Made by a program: the position numbers and the translations under genes
DNA from: Priestia filamentosa
GTDB lineage: Bacteria > Bacillota > Bacilli > Bacillales > Bacillaceae_H
Assembly: GCF_900177535.1 (NCBI RefSeq)
Contig: NZ_FXAJ01000002.1
Span: forward strand, 1,178,001 to 1,242,000
Length of the DNA: 64,000 bases
Reading direction: 5' to 3'
Part shown: positions 24,374 to 33,515 of the stretch, piece after piece
How positions within the stretch are numbered: the stretch's first letter is position 1
Layout of the letters: every line of letters begins with the position of its first letter
Notes under the pieces: model-generated
Told to the model about the DNA's origin: nothing
Database searches by the model: none
The model's input: only the letters and a program-made list of their open reading frames with translations

Positions 24374-25594
24374 CTATCTTTGCGTTGAAAAATAGAGACT
24401 CCCCCATAGCTCCCTCATTTTATTCCTTCCGCTGTCAATCTTAGGATTAAACTGGATGGTAGCTTGCCTTCGAACAGTACGAACATTTTGTATTGCTTGT
24501 TGTAATTGCTGATCAATGGTTTCTGACTTTTTCCCAGCATATTTGGCGATTGACAAGCCTGCAGTTGTTCCTTGGGCCATAGCAATTTTACCACTTTCAA
24601 TACCGGTGATATTCCCCGCTACAAATAACCCATCAAGAGGGGTTTCCATCGTCTCTGAATGATGGGGCACATGGCCGCCAAGTTCTGGAATGTATTGAAA
24701 TGGACAACCAGCCACGGCAGCAAGCTCTGCCAGCGGATATAATCCTCCTGCTATACAGACAAAATCTGCCTCGTAAATCGTTTCAGATCCAGCAATAACA
24801 TTACCATTAGCATCAATATCAGCAGCACGAATTCCTTCCACCCTATCCTTGCCTATGATTTCAAGGGCAGCTTTACGGAGCTGGAGAGGGGTCCCGCTCA
24901 CTTTCATGCCATTTTTGGGATAAAAGTTCAAACCGATTTTTCTCATTCGATTATTTTTCATGACATGACTCCCAATGCGTAATAATGGCGATGGAGCTAG
25001 ATGAGCTGCATTTAAAAGTGATTTCATAACCGCCTCTGGTTCACCTGCTTTTTGGCTAAGGGGACTTTTTTCTGGAAGTATCACCCGATCAACCTTAATT
25101 CCGGCTAGTTGTAATTCATTTAAGATCGCAAATGCTAAAATATTTGCTCCGATAATGATCCCTTTTTTGCCAACTTGGACGCGGTGGACATTCGTCATTA
25201 CTTGAGCCGCACCGATTGACATGACACCGGGAAGGGTCCAGCCTGGTAGCGGAATAGGGTATTCCGCGGCTCCAGTGGCTACTAATACAAATGGTGCTTC
25301 CAGCGTACCTGAACTTGTATGCACATTCCATAGGTGTTCTTCTTTTTCTAAATTATAAACGGATACACCACAACAGATATCGACCGATAATCTTTTCGCT
25401 TCTTGATGGAGTCGTTCTGATTCTTTAATGCCATTCCACCATTCACCAGAAGGTTCTTGATGAAGTTGTCCAAGCAAACGGCCACCTGGCTTTATAAACT
25501 CATCAATAACTTTTACTTTGAGACCAAAGCTCGCGCAGGCAATAGCTCCTGCTAACCCCGCTGGCCCTCCTCCAATTACAATTACATCAATCAT
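24374..25594 (-). CDS. D-hydroxyproline dehydrogenase, FAD/NAD-binding subunit (HcnB-like)
   Basis: 406 residues. GGGPAGLAGAIACASFG at residue 8 is the FAD Rossmann motif. VATGAAEYPIPLPGWTLPGVMSIGAAQ is typical of HcnB, OoxA and D-hydroxyproline dehydrogenase alpha subunits. The NAD-type motif GANILAFAILNE follows. These subunits usually carry a C-terminal BFD-like [2Fe-2S] domain; here that domain is a separate gene at 25920. Third gene of an operon with 4-nt overlaps, expressed from a sigma-54 promoter. Confidence 0.85.
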   Translation of the reverse strand: MIDVIVIGGGPAGLAGAIACASFGLKVKVIDEFIKPGGRLLGQLHQEPSGEWWNGIKESERLHQEAKRLSVDICCGVSVYNLEKEEHLWNVHTSSGTLEAPFVLVATGAAEYPIPLPGWTLPGVMSIGAAQVMTNVHRVQVGKKGIIIGANILAFAILNELQLAGIKVDRVILPEKSPLSQKAGEPEAVMKSLLNAAHLAPSPLLRIGSHVMKNNRMRKIGLNFYPKNGMKVSGTPLQLRKAALEIIGKDRVEGIRAADIDANGNVIAGSETIYEADFVCIAGGLYPLAELAAVAGCPFQYIPELGGHVPHHSETMETPLDGLFVAGNITGIESGKIAMAQGTTAGLSIAKYAGKKSETIDQQLQQAIQNVRTVRRQATIQFNPKIDSGRNKMRELWGSLYFSTQR

Positions 25595-25923
25595 TGCTTT
25601 TCCACCATCCCTCTCACAATATTTGGATGACGTTTTCCACTTTCAACAATCATGTCTTTTTCTACAATAGTTAAGCAAGCTCTGACATTTTTTTGATTAT
25701 TAACTGTTACCCGACACTCCAAGCAATGACCGATGTTGCAATAAATACCTCTAGGTGTTCCGCTATCTTCGTGAACACGGAGTTTTCTAATTCCATTTGC
25801 TAAAAGAGCAGCAGCAATTGTTTCATTTTTGTAGGCTTCATATGTAACTCCATCAAATCGAAAAGAAATACGTTCTCTACTATCTAAACTGCCTAGAATA
25901 GGATGATCCAATATTCTACTCAT
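25591..25923 (-). CDS. D-hydroxyproline dehydrogenase, [2Fe-2S] subunit (HcnA-like)
   Basis: 110 residues of the small ferredoxin-like (Fer2_4) type. It has a beta-grasp core with a Cys cluster in YCNIGHCLECRV and a further Cys in VRACL. It overlaps both neighbours by 4 nt, so the three subunits are probably made in equal amounts. It transfers electrons from the FAD subunit. Confidence 0.85.
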   Translation of the reverse strand: MSRILDHPILGSLDSRERISFRFDGVTYEAYKNETIAAALLANGIRKLRVHEDSGTPRGIYCNIGHCLECRVTVNNQKNVRACLTIVEKDMIVESGKRHPNIVRGMVEKQ

Positions 25924-26192
25924 TGATTTCCACCTACTGTTCCAAACGTTACTGGTCGAATCGGGGGCTGGTATTTTAATGGAATCTCACTAGATAACAC
26001 CTCAGGAATGACACTTTCGATAATCCTATCTAAGGTTAGCCTGCATGTACGACCGCCACAAAAACCCATACCTGCCCTTGTTCTTAATTTCAATTCTCTC
26101 GCTGTACATTTATGTTCATTTGCTGTTGTTTGAAGTTGCCCATAAGTAACTTCCTCACAGCGACAAATAACAACGCTCTCTTTGTTAGACAT
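25920..26192 (-). CDS. BFD-like [2Fe-2S] subunit
   Basis: 90 residues. ICRCEEVTYGQL and GFCGGRTCRLTL give the CxC...CxxxxC pattern of the BFD/Fer2_BFD domain that binds a [2Fe-2S] cluster. Normally it is fused to HcnB-type subunits; here it stands alone as the first gene of the operon. AGGAGGAA precedes the ATG and a sigma-54 promoter lies 40 bp upstream. Confidence 0.83.
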   Translation of the reverse strand: MSNKESVVICRCEEVTYGQLQTTANEHKCTARELKLRTRAGMGFCGGRTCRLTLDRIIESVIPEVLSSEIPLKYQPPIRPVTFGTVGGNQ

Positions 26193-26230
26193 TTGTATTC
26201 CTCCTCTAATCTCTTTGTATAAAATTATTA

Positions 26231-26247
26231 TGCAAAAAACGTGCCAA
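26231..26247 (-). promoter_or_regulatory. Sigma-54 promoter of the dehydrogenase operon
   Basis: On the minus strand TTGGCAC-N5-TTGCA, an exact -24/-12 element, lies between the activator gene and the BFD-like gene. Confidence 0.9.
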
Positions 26248-26265
26248 CTTAGAGGTGGAAGAGGA

Positions 26266-27927
26266 TTAATTTATGCCAAGCCGCTTCAATCGATTATATA
26301 AAGTAGCTCTTGTGATACCGAGTTGCTTAGCACATTCTACTTTGTTTCCATTTAGAATTTGTAATGCTCTTTCAATTATTTTTTTCTCATATTGATTCAT
26401 TTCTTCTTGGAGCGGTAGTATCGTGGAGTCATTTTCTATAATTACACTAGATGCATTCTTTAGAGTACTTTCAAAGCTGATATTACTTGTATTAAAGGGC
26501 AAATATTCTCTTTTTATTACGCCATCTGTCGCAAATACGATAAGCCGTTCAACGATATTGCGAAGTTCGCGAATATTGCCAGGCCAATCATAACGAAGCA
26601 TTTCCTGGATTACCTCTGGAGGAAATTCGTGAATAGGGCGTTGATAGCTTAATGAAAAATCATTTAAAAAATAGTGAGTCAATTCAATAATATCTTCTTT
26701 CCGCTCCCTTAAAGGAGGAATGTGTAGACTGACTACATTTAAGCGGTAATATAAATCTTCCCGAAACTTCCCTTCTTTCATTAGTTCATGTAAATCACGA
26801 TTTGTAGCCGCAATGAGACGAAAATTGATATCGATTTCTTTCTCTCCTCCAACACGATAATATCTCCGCTCTTGAAATACCCGTAGAAGCTTTACTTGCA
26901 TTTCGAGTGGCATTTCACCTATTTCATCAAGAAATAATGTGCCTCCTTTTGCTAATTCTATTTTTCCTTTTTTTCCTTTACTGTTAGCCCCTGAGAAGGC
27001 GCCGCGCTCATACCCGAACAATTCACTTTCAAATAAAGAGGCTGGTATTGCACCGCAATTAATTGAAATAAAAGGTGCGTTTGGCTCTTCGCTCGCTTCA
27101 TGAATAGCTTTAGCAAACACTTCTTTCCCCACCCCACTCTCCCCTAGTATTAAAACTGTAGATTTAACAGAACACACCTTTCTAGCCAAGTTCACTGTTC
27201 TTTGTAAGGCAGAACTCTTTCCTTTAATGGAATGAAAGGGATCAGATGAATCCTTATACTTCGCTACTTCTTGTTCTAAACGATGTACTTCGTTGGACAT
27301 GTTAAATAACTTCTCATTAAGTGCTACTTGATTCGTGACATCTGTTTCTGAGACGACTGCACCGATAATCTCTCCCTCTAAATAAACAGGATTAGAGTTA
27401 ATTAAGACAAATAAATCAGATCGAGGCTGATGGTAATGACCTACAATACTTTTTCCTTTATACAGGGATTGCAAAATTTCTAATTTTTTGTAATCGAAAA
27501 AGTCAGTAATAGGCTGCCCCATTATATCTTGACGGGTAACCGAGAATATCTTTTCCGCTCCTTCCGTCCATGTGCAAACGTTCTCGTTGGCATCAATAAC
27601 CGTAACTGAGGCATCTGAAGTTTGAATAATAGTCTTATAAAATGCTTTCAATTGATTGTAATAGTTATAAAGAAAACGAATCATTCGGGAAGCAGTTATA
27701 CAGCCTACAGGTTTTTTGTTTGAATCTAGAATAACAACTGCCGAATGGTGGCTAAATGCTTCTATTAATGTAGACAATGACTCGTTCTCATCTACGGTCT
27801 TACATAGAAGTTCATCTGTTTTGGCTGTTGAACGATAATAAAATTCGCCGTTTTTTCGTTCAATGTGACTCCTATCGAACGATACATTCATTATTAGTTC
27901 TTTTACTGACGGTAATGAAAATACCAT
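26266..27927 (-). CDS. Sigma-54-dependent activator of hydroxyproline genes
   Basis: 553 residues. About 30-90 resembles a single CBS domain ([28 protein letters not shown]) and about 95-205 is a PAS domain. The AAA+ domain (235-475) has Walker A GESGVGKE (262-269) and [12 protein letters not shown]. The C-terminus is a Fis-type helix-turn-helix ([21 protein letters not shown]). The sigma-54 contact loop reads GAFSGA at 309-314 instead of GAFTGA. Two perfect sigma-54 promoters flank the gene, so it surely drives both operons, with hydroxyproline or a derivative as the likely signal. Confidence 0.9.
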   Translation of the reverse strand: MVFSLPSVKELIMNVSFDRSHIERKNGEFYYRSTAKTDELLCKTVDENESLSTLIEAFSHHSAVVILDSNKKPVGCITASRMIRFLYNYYNQLKAFYKTIIQTSDASVTVIDANENVCTWTEGAEKIFSVTRQDIMGQPITDFFDYKKLEILQSLYKGKSIVGHYHQPRSDLFVLINSNPVYLEGEIIGAVVSETDVTNQVALNEKLFNMSNEVHRLEQEVAKYKDSSDPFHSIKGKSSALQRTVNLARKVCSVKSTVLILGESGVGKEVFAKAIHEASEEPNAPFISINCGAIPASLFESELFGYERGAFSGANSKGKKGKIELAKGGTLFLDEIGEMPLEMQVKLLRVFQERRYYRVGGEKEIDINFRLIAATNRDLHELMKEGKFREDLYYRLNVVSLHIPPLRERKEDIIELTHYFLNDFSLSYQRPIHEFPPEVIQEMLRYDWPGNIRELRNIVERLIVFATDGVIKREYLPFNTSNISFESTLKNASSVIIENDSTILPLQEEMNQYEKKIIERALQILNGNKVECAKQLGITRATLYNRLKRLGIN

Positions 27928-28251
27928 AGCGTTCCCCTCCTAAAGTGTAAAAAACAATCAACACTGTATAAAAAATTATACATTTGTTCATAAAATGTTC
28001 AAAATATTTTTACAATCATTTTTGTTATTAGGTAAGAGGCAATCAATATTATATTTTTTAAAATTGAGAGAATCAGACTGAATGAATATTTGAAAAATGT
28101 CTAGTTATATAAATAAATGTCACACTTTCTAAAAAAACCGTATTTTCCCTTAATTTAGTTTCGCACATCTTCATGTTCTTTGGTCTCTGTCAATTAGATC
28201 TAACATCAGAAGATAGAAAAATATTCTCTATATACAGAAATTTGAACTAAG
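27928..28251. promoter_or_regulatory. Divergent regulatory region with an operator-like site
   Basis: AT-rich and gene-free. AATGTCACACTTT at 28116-28128 matches 12 of 13 bases of the XRE-cupin palindrome at 23604-23624, placed about 130 bp upstream of the sigma-54 promoter. Activator-binding sites for the sigma-54 regulator probably lie here too, but I cannot pick them out. Confidence 0.45.
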
Positions 28252-28268
28252 TTGGCACATTAATTGCA
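28252..28268 (+). promoter_or_regulatory. Sigma-54 promoter of the oxidase-epimerase operon
   Basis: TTGGCAC (28252-28258), N5, TTGCA (28264-28268): exact -24/-12 element. Transcription should start near 28278, which rules out start codons before that. Confidence 0.92.
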
Positions 28269-28311
28269 CTATTTAATGATGAAACAAATTCACCGAGGGG
28301 AGAAAAGATAT

Positions 28312-29487
28312 GTGAGACACTGTGACGTTTTAGTAATTGGTGGAGGAATTATTGGCTGTTCAATAGCCTATTATGCTTCTAAATACGGTAGAGATGTAAC
28401 CATAATTGAAAAAGGAGAATTTGTTAGTGGCACGTCTTCACGATGTGACGGCAATATTTTGGCGATTGATAAAGACCCGGGTTTTGATAGTCAAATGTCG
28501 TTATTTAGCCAGGAGTTAGTAGATACATTAAGCAGAGAATTAGAGCACCCTTTTGAATACCGAGCTCCAGGAAGCATTCTTGTTTGTGAGTCAGACGAAG
28601 AGATGGAAGCAGCCCAAAAATGGGTTAACCGTCAAAAAGCCGCTGGTTTACCATTTCGAATGCTTGATCGTCAGGATATTAAGCAGGAGTCCCCCTTTTT
28701 TGCAGATGACTTATTAGGCGGATTAGAATGTGCTACTGACTCCACGGTTAACCCTTATCTACTAGCCTTTTCTCTTCTCAAGGAAGCCAAAAAATTAGGA
28801 GCCAAAGTCTTCAAACATACCGAAGTTTTGGAGATTAAAAAACAAAATAGCAGTTCATTTACTGTAGAAACGACTAACGGAGTGTTTACTGCAGATCATG
28901 TCGTCAATGCAGCCGGGGTATGGGCTCCTCGAATAGGAAAAATGCTCGATCTTTCGATACCGATTGAACCGAGAAAAGGACATATTATCGTTGCCTCAAG
29001 ACAAGAACACGTGGGAGCTCGGAAAGTAATGGAGTTTGGTTACCTCATTTCTAAGTTTGGTGGACAGCGTTGTGTTGATCCACTAACTGAAAAATACGGG
29101 GTAGCACTTGTCTTTGAACCAACGGAAAGTCAGAACTTTTTAATTGGAAGCAGCAGAGAATTCGTTGGTTTTAATACAAAAGTAAACAATGAGATCATCA
29201 AATGTATTGCTAACAGAGCAATCCGCTTTTATCCGAAAATGGCAGATATGATGGTAATTCGTTCATATGCAGGGCTGAGACCATGGACGGAAGACCATTT
29301 ACCTATCGTTTCGCGGGTGGACAAGATTCCAAACTATTATATTGCTGCTGGTCATGAAGGTGATGGAATCAGCTTAGCAGCAGTAACAGGAAAAATAGTA
29401 GAAGAATTAATTAATAAAAAAGAAACGTCTATTCCTATTGAACCGCTTAGCTTTAATCGTTTTAAAGAAAGGGTGTTGGGTCGATGA
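28312..29487 (+). CDS. FAD-dependent D-amino acid (hydroxyproline) oxidase subunit
   Basis: 391 residues from the GTG at 28312, where GGGGAG is nine bases upstream. Earlier in-frame starts fall inside the sigma-54 promoter or lack a site. The N-terminal GGGIIGCSIAYYASKYGRDVTIIEKG is the DAO-family FAD motif. The C-terminal GLRPWTEDHLPIVSR...YIAAGHEGDGISLAA is the family FAD-closing motif. It fits the catalytic beta-like subunit of D-hydroxyproline dehydrogenase or a DadA-like oxidase. The following epimerase overlaps by 4 nt. Confidence 0.85.
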   Translation: MRHCDVLVIGGGIIGCSIAYYASKYGRDVTIIEKGEFVSGTSSRCDGNILAIDKDPGFDSQMSLFSQELVDTLSRELEHPFEYRAPGSILVCESDEEMEAAQKWVNRQKAAGLPFRMLDRQDIKQESPFFADDLLGGLECATDSTVNPYLLAFSLLKEAKKLGAKVFKHTEVLEIKKQNSSSFTVETTNGVFTADHVVNAAGVWAPRIGKMLDLSIPIEPRKGHIIVASRQEHVGARKVMEFGYLISKFGGQRCVDPLTEKYGVALVFEPTESQNFLIGSSREFVGFNTKVNNEIIKCIANRAIRFYPKMADMMVIRSYAGLRPWTEDHLPIVSRVDKIPNYYIAAGHEGDGISLAAVTGKIVEELINKKETSIPIEPLSFNRFKERVLGR

Positions 29488-30521
29488 GAGCACAAAAAGT
29501 CTTTACAACAATTGATACACATACGGGTGGCAATCCAACGAGGACGCTGATTAGTGGTCTTCCGGAACTAGTAGGAAAAACCATGTCGGAGAAAATGCTT
29601 TACATGCAAAAGAAGTATGACTGGATCCGCAAGCTTTTAATGAATGAACCACGGGGTCATGATGTTATGTCTGGTGCTTTGTTAACCGATCCGTGTCATC
29701 CAGAGGCAGATATTGGCGTAATTTACATAGAAACCGGTGGATATCTGCCAATGTGTGGTCATGATACGATTGGTGTATGTACTGCTTTAATTGAATCAGG
29801 ATTAATTCCTGTCCAGGAGCCGGTTACTTCATTAAAGTTAGATACGCCTGCTGGCCTTATTGAGGTAGATATTTCCGTTGAAAATGGAAAAGCAAAAGAA
29901 GTATCCTTTTGCAATATTCCAGCCTTTCTTTTAAAGAAAGTTTCCATTGATGTTGAAGGAATTGGAAGTATCGATGCTGACATTGCATATGGTGGAAACT
30001 TTTATGCGATTATTGATGCTAAATCCGTTGGTTTGGATTTAATTCCAGAGAATGCTTCCACAATAATCGAAAAAGCCATCAACATTCGAAACACTATTAA
30101 TGGAAAAACAGAAATTATTCACCCCCAATATTCATTTATTCGAGGGTTAACTCATGTTGAATTTTTCACTGAACCAACTCATGAAGAAGCAGATGTAAAA
30201 AACACAGTGATTGTCCCTCCAGGAGGAATTGATCGTTCTCCATGTGGAACAGGTACCTCTGCTAAATTAGCCGTGCTATATAGTAATCAAAAAATTTCAA
30301 TTGATGAAGATTTTGTTCATGAAAGTATTGTTGGTTCCCTATTTAGGGGACGTATATTGGAAACAACAGATGTAGAAGGACATGAAGCTGTAGTGACTAG
30401 AATCACAGGATCTGCTTGGTTAATGGGATTGCATCAATTCTTCTACAATGAAGAAGATCCACTTAAAGAAGGGTTCTTGCTTATTCCCCCAATGCAACAT
30501 GAAACGGAGGACGTGAAATGA
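29484..30521 (+). CDS. 4-hydroxyproline 2-epimerase (proline racemase family)
   Basis: 345 residues. Both catalytic Cys are present: C91 in MCGHDTIG and C254 in RSPCGTGTSA. Two Cys mean racemase/epimerase chemistry rather than 3-hydroxyproline dehydration. It converts trans-4-hydroxy-L-proline to cis-4-hydroxy-D-proline, the substrate of the neighbouring dehydrogenase. 4-nt overlaps with the genes on both sides indicate one mRNA from the sigma-54 promoter. Confidence 0.9.
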   Translation: MRAQKVFTTIDTHTGGNPTRTLISGLPELVGKTMSEKMLYMQKKYDWIRKLLMNEPRGHDVMSGALLTDPCHPEADIGVIYIETGGYLPMCGHDTIGVCTALIESGLIPVQEPVTSLKLDTPAGLIEVDISVENGKAKEVSFCNIPAFLLKKVSIDVEGIGSIDADIAYGGNFYAIIDAKSVGLDLIPENASTIIEKAINIRNTINGKTEIIHPQYSFIRGLTHVEFFTEPTHEEADVKNTVIVPPGGIDRSPCGTGTSAKLAVLYSNQKISIDEDFVHESIVGSLFRGRILETTDVEGHEAVVTRITGSAWLMGLHQFFYNEEDPLKEGFLLIPPMQHETEDVK

Positions 30522-31471
30522 AAATTCAAAAAATGTACTCAACAATAGATGTACACGTAGCCGGTGAGGCTTTTCGTATTATCAAAGACGTACCTTTTAT
30601 TCATTACCAAAACTTAAAACAGTTAAATACACAGCTTGCACATGCTTTTGCAGAAGAAATCAAGCTTTTATTAAATGAACCACGGGGTTTTTCAGGCCTA
30701 AATGGCTGTCTTATTGTTCCACCGATTAACCAAGAAGCAGATGCTGCAGTCATATTTTTAAATCATGAAGGAACAATCCCTCTTCATTATGGTGGTATTG
30801 TTGCCGTGATTACAGCTTTACTAGAATGCGGCTATTTACAACCAAGGGCATCAAACAACTACAAAATTGAAACAGTCAGTGGTGTGATCCCAGTTACTGC
30901 TACTATACAGAATGATGAAGTCGTTTCGGTTTTGATAGAAAGTGAACCATGTCAAGTAACCCATGTAAATATTCCTTTGCCTTATGAGCGTTTAAACTCC
31001 CGGTACTCTCTCGTCCAAGCCGATCAATTATATGCTGTGTTTGAAAAATGTGATACTTCTGCAGAGATTCGTATTGAAGAGCTTTCCGAATTGAAAAGAT
31101 GGGGAAAAACAGTTCTTCAATCTCTCAAATCAAAAACACCTGTAAAAAGTATCATTTTAATGGATACTTCCCATCTAGAAGAGAAGCGAATTAAAACGAT
31201 CACTTTTCGTAATGATGAGTATATAGTTCGTTCCCCTGGCTTTGGATCAACAATGGCATGTTATACAAGCTTGCTTTCTAATAGTAGATTGTACATGGAA
31301 CCACCATTTGTAAATGAAAGTATTTTTGACAGCTCTTTGAAAGTACAATTTGCCAACCATACAGAAAATGGATATAAGTTTACGTTGGCAAGCCGTGGTT
31401 TTATTACAGGAATGCAAAAATTTATATTAGATCCGACAGACCCTTTACCAACTGGATTCTTATTAAAATAA
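30518..31471 (+). CDS. Proline-racemase-family paralog lacking both catalytic Cys
   Basis: 317 residues, same fold as the preceding gene (shared IDVHVAGEAFRI, LLNEPRG, CGTGTSA-equivalent region, GFITGMQKFILDPTDPLPTGFLL end). The first catalytic position reads LHYGGIVAV, with His90 where the paralog has Cys91. The second reads RSPGFGSTMA, with Gly241 for Cys254. Neither Cys/Cys (epimerase) nor Ser or Thr/Cys (dehydratase) is possible. It may be a regulatory partner or carry out another reaction. Coupled to the true epimerase by a 4-nt overlap. Confidence 0.85.
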   Translation: MKIQKMYSTIDVHVAGEAFRIIKDVPFIHYQNLKQLNTQLAHAFAEEIKLLLNEPRGFSGLNGCLIVPPINQEADAAVIFLNHEGTIPLHYGGIVAVITALLECGYLQPRASNNYKIETVSGVIPVTATIQNDEVVSVLIESEPCQVTHVNIPLPYERLNSRYSLVQADQLYAVFEKCDTSAEIRIEELSELKRWGKTVLQSLKSKTPVKSIILMDTSHLEEKRIKTITFRNDEYIVRSPGFGSTMACYTSLLSNSRLYMEPPFVNESIFDSSLKVQFANHTENGYKFTLASRGFITGMQKFILDPTDPLPTGFLLK

Positions 31472-31725
31472 TTCACATAAAAAAGCGACTAATAATTCCA
31501 TTTGGCCTAGCTGCAGGTGTGTAATCAAAAAAGTATGGAATTATAAATTAATGATTACAATATAAGCACCGCAGCCCTATTTGGTAGCTATAAACATTCA
31601 GATATCCAAAACGAATTGTCTCTTATGCACTTGAAAGCTGATACTAACAGCACTTTATTTTTCTGAATATTAAAATAATTAACATTTTTCCTGAACCTAC
31701 AAACATTATATTAAGGAGGAATTGG

Positions 31726-33225
31726 ATGGAAAAATTAGTGGAATGGTTAGTTGGACAAGTATGGAGCCTCGGATTAGTTGTCTTTGCTCTTGGAGCAGGA
31801 TTGTTTTTCTCGATCATGACCCGCTTTCTGCAGATACGATATTTTAAAGAAATGATTAAGTTGCTGTTCGAAGGCAAAAGTTCTGATTCAGGAGTATCAT
31901 CTTTTCAGGCTTTTTGTATGGCTCTAGCAGGACGTGTAGGAATTGGTAATATAGCAGGTGTAGCGACAGCTATTGCCTTTGGAGGACCAGGGGCGGTGTT
32001 CTGGATGTGGATTATGGCTCTATTAGGAGGAGCAAGTGCTTTTATCGAGTCCACTCTTGCCCAAGTATACAAAAGTAAAGTAGGAAATGAGTACCGAGGG
32101 GGTACACCCTACTTTATCGAAAAAGGTTTAAAGATAAAATGGTTTGCTTCGTTAGTCGCTATCGTTGTTACCATTTCCTATGGATTCTTATTGCCTGGTA
32201 TACAATCAAGTACTATTGCTGTTGGATTTGAAAATACATCCGGTATAAATAAGAGCATCACTGGGGTTTTATTGGTTGTTTTGCTTGCAACAATCATTTT
32301 TGGTGGTGTTAAGCGAATTGCTAATGTTGCAGACAAAATAGTTCCCTTCATGGCTGTAGGGTATGTGATCGTTACTTTCATTATTTTATTTGCAAATATG
32401 AAGGAAGTTCCCTCTATGTTCGCTCTTATATTCTCGAGTGCATTCGGTGTGAATGAGGCCTTTGGTGGGATTGTTGGGGCAGCGATTGCCTGGGGTGTTA
32501 AAAGAGCCGTGTTTTCAAATGTTGCTGGTGTTGGGGAAGCAACATATAGTTCAGCGGCAGCTGAAGTTTCCCACCCTGCCAAGCAAGGGTTAGTCCAAGC
32601 ATTTTCAGTCTATATCGATACAATTGTTGTATGTACAGCGACGGCTCTTATGATTCTCGTAACTGGTATGTATAGCGTTACTCCAGAAGGAAAAGAACCC
32701 ATTGTGGAAACGATGGAAAATGTTGAAGCTGGCCCCATCTATACTCAGGAAGCAGTAGACACTGTATTACCGGGATTTGGATCAATATTTATATCTATCG
32801 CCATCTTCTTCTTTGCCTTCACCACCCTAATGGCTTATTATTATATTGCCGAAACGACTCTTATCTATCTCGATAAAAAACTAAAAATGCAGTGGTTGAA
32901 AACGATTCTGAAAATCGTATTTTTACTTATGGTTTATATTGGAAGTGTTGAATCAGCATCTTTATTATGGGCTCTAGGGGATTTAGGTATAGGCAGCATG
33001 GCATGGCTTAATCTTATTGCTATTTTATTTCTAACAAAACCAGCTTTAAAAGTATTAAAGGATTATGAAGTTCAAAGAAAAGCAGGAAAAGATCCAATTT
33101 TTGATCCAAGCAAAGTAGAAATAGATGGAGCGGATTTCTGGGAAGAAAAATATAGAGAGCTAGAGAGTGAGGCTTCCGAAGATAAAGTGTCTACTGGTGG
33201 ACCGGGGACAAAAATAATGCAATAG
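31726..33225 (+). CDS. AGCS-family sodium:amino acid symporter, probable hydroxyproline importer
   Basis: 499 residues, ten or more membrane segments. It has the AGCS signature region GRVGIGNIAGVATAIAFGGPGAVFWMWIMALLGGASAFIESTLAQ and the conserved GGTPYF. Members move Ala, Gly or Pro-like amino acids with Na+. Its place at the end of the hydroxyproline genes, same strand, suggests uptake of hydroxyproline. AAGGAGG precedes the ATG. A 254-bp gap with no sigma-54 site separates it from the racemase genes, so it may have its own promoter. The 290 bp after it hold GCCCCT/AGGGGC arms (33295-33332) and no gene. Confidence 0.87.
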   Translation: MEKLVEWLVGQVWSLGLVVFALGAGLFFSIMTRFLQIRYFKEMIKLLFEGKSSDSGVSSFQAFCMALAGRVGIGNIAGVATAIAFGGPGAVFWMWIMALLGGASAFIESTLAQVYKSKVGNEYRGGTPYFIEKGLKIKWFASLVAIVVTISYGFLLPGIQSSTIAVGFENTSGINKSITGVLLVVLLATIIFGGVKRIANVADKIVPFMAVGYVIVTFIILFANMKEVPSMFALIFSSAFGVNEAFGGIVGAAIAWGVKRAVFSNVAGVGEATYSSAAAEVSHPAKQGLVQAFSVYIDTIVVCTATALMILVTGMYSVTPEGKEPIVETMENVEAGPIYTQEAVDTVLPGFGSIFISIAIFFFAFTTLMAYYYIAETTLIYLDKKLKMQWLKTILKIVFLLMVYIGSVESASLLWALGDLGIGSMAWLNLIAILFLTKPALKVLKDYEVQRKAGKDPIFDPSKVEIDGADFWEEKYRELESEASEDKVSTGGPGTKIMQ

Positions 33226-33457
33226 GAACATAGAATATCAATCCCCTCACGAATAACTTGTAAAGAGTATATGAAATTCATACTAGTAAAGAACCGCCCC
33301 TAGTAACTAGAAAACGATCTCCTGTAAGGGGCTGACTTATGAAGCTAATCCAAACAATTGACGGACAAGTTCTTATTGATTTTGGAAACATATCCTCCTT
33401 CTTTCGGGATAGGCAGAATTCTTAACTAAGATTATGAGAGAAGGTTTAGAAATATAT

Positions 33458-33495
33458 AAGGCCAAGACTTTTAAAAAAGTGCTTGGCCTTTTTTA
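33458..33495. terminator. Terminator between the symporter and uxuB
   Basis: AAGGCCAAG (33458-33466) pairs with CTTGGCCTT (33482-33490), then TTTTTATT on the plus strand. It ends the rightward hydroxyproline transcription and faces the convergent uxuB. Confidence 0.85.
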
Positions 33496-33515
33496 TTCCT
33501 TGCCTTAGTAAACAT

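Noticed and set aside
31501-31515. TTGGCC...TGCA resembling a sigma-54 site before the symporter
   Set aside because: Spacing between the GG and GC elements is 7 bases rather than 10, so it cannot act as a -24/-12 promoter.
33340-33426. 28-codon frame beginning MKLIQTIDGQ
   Set aside because: Weak ribosome site, no context and no recognisable motif.
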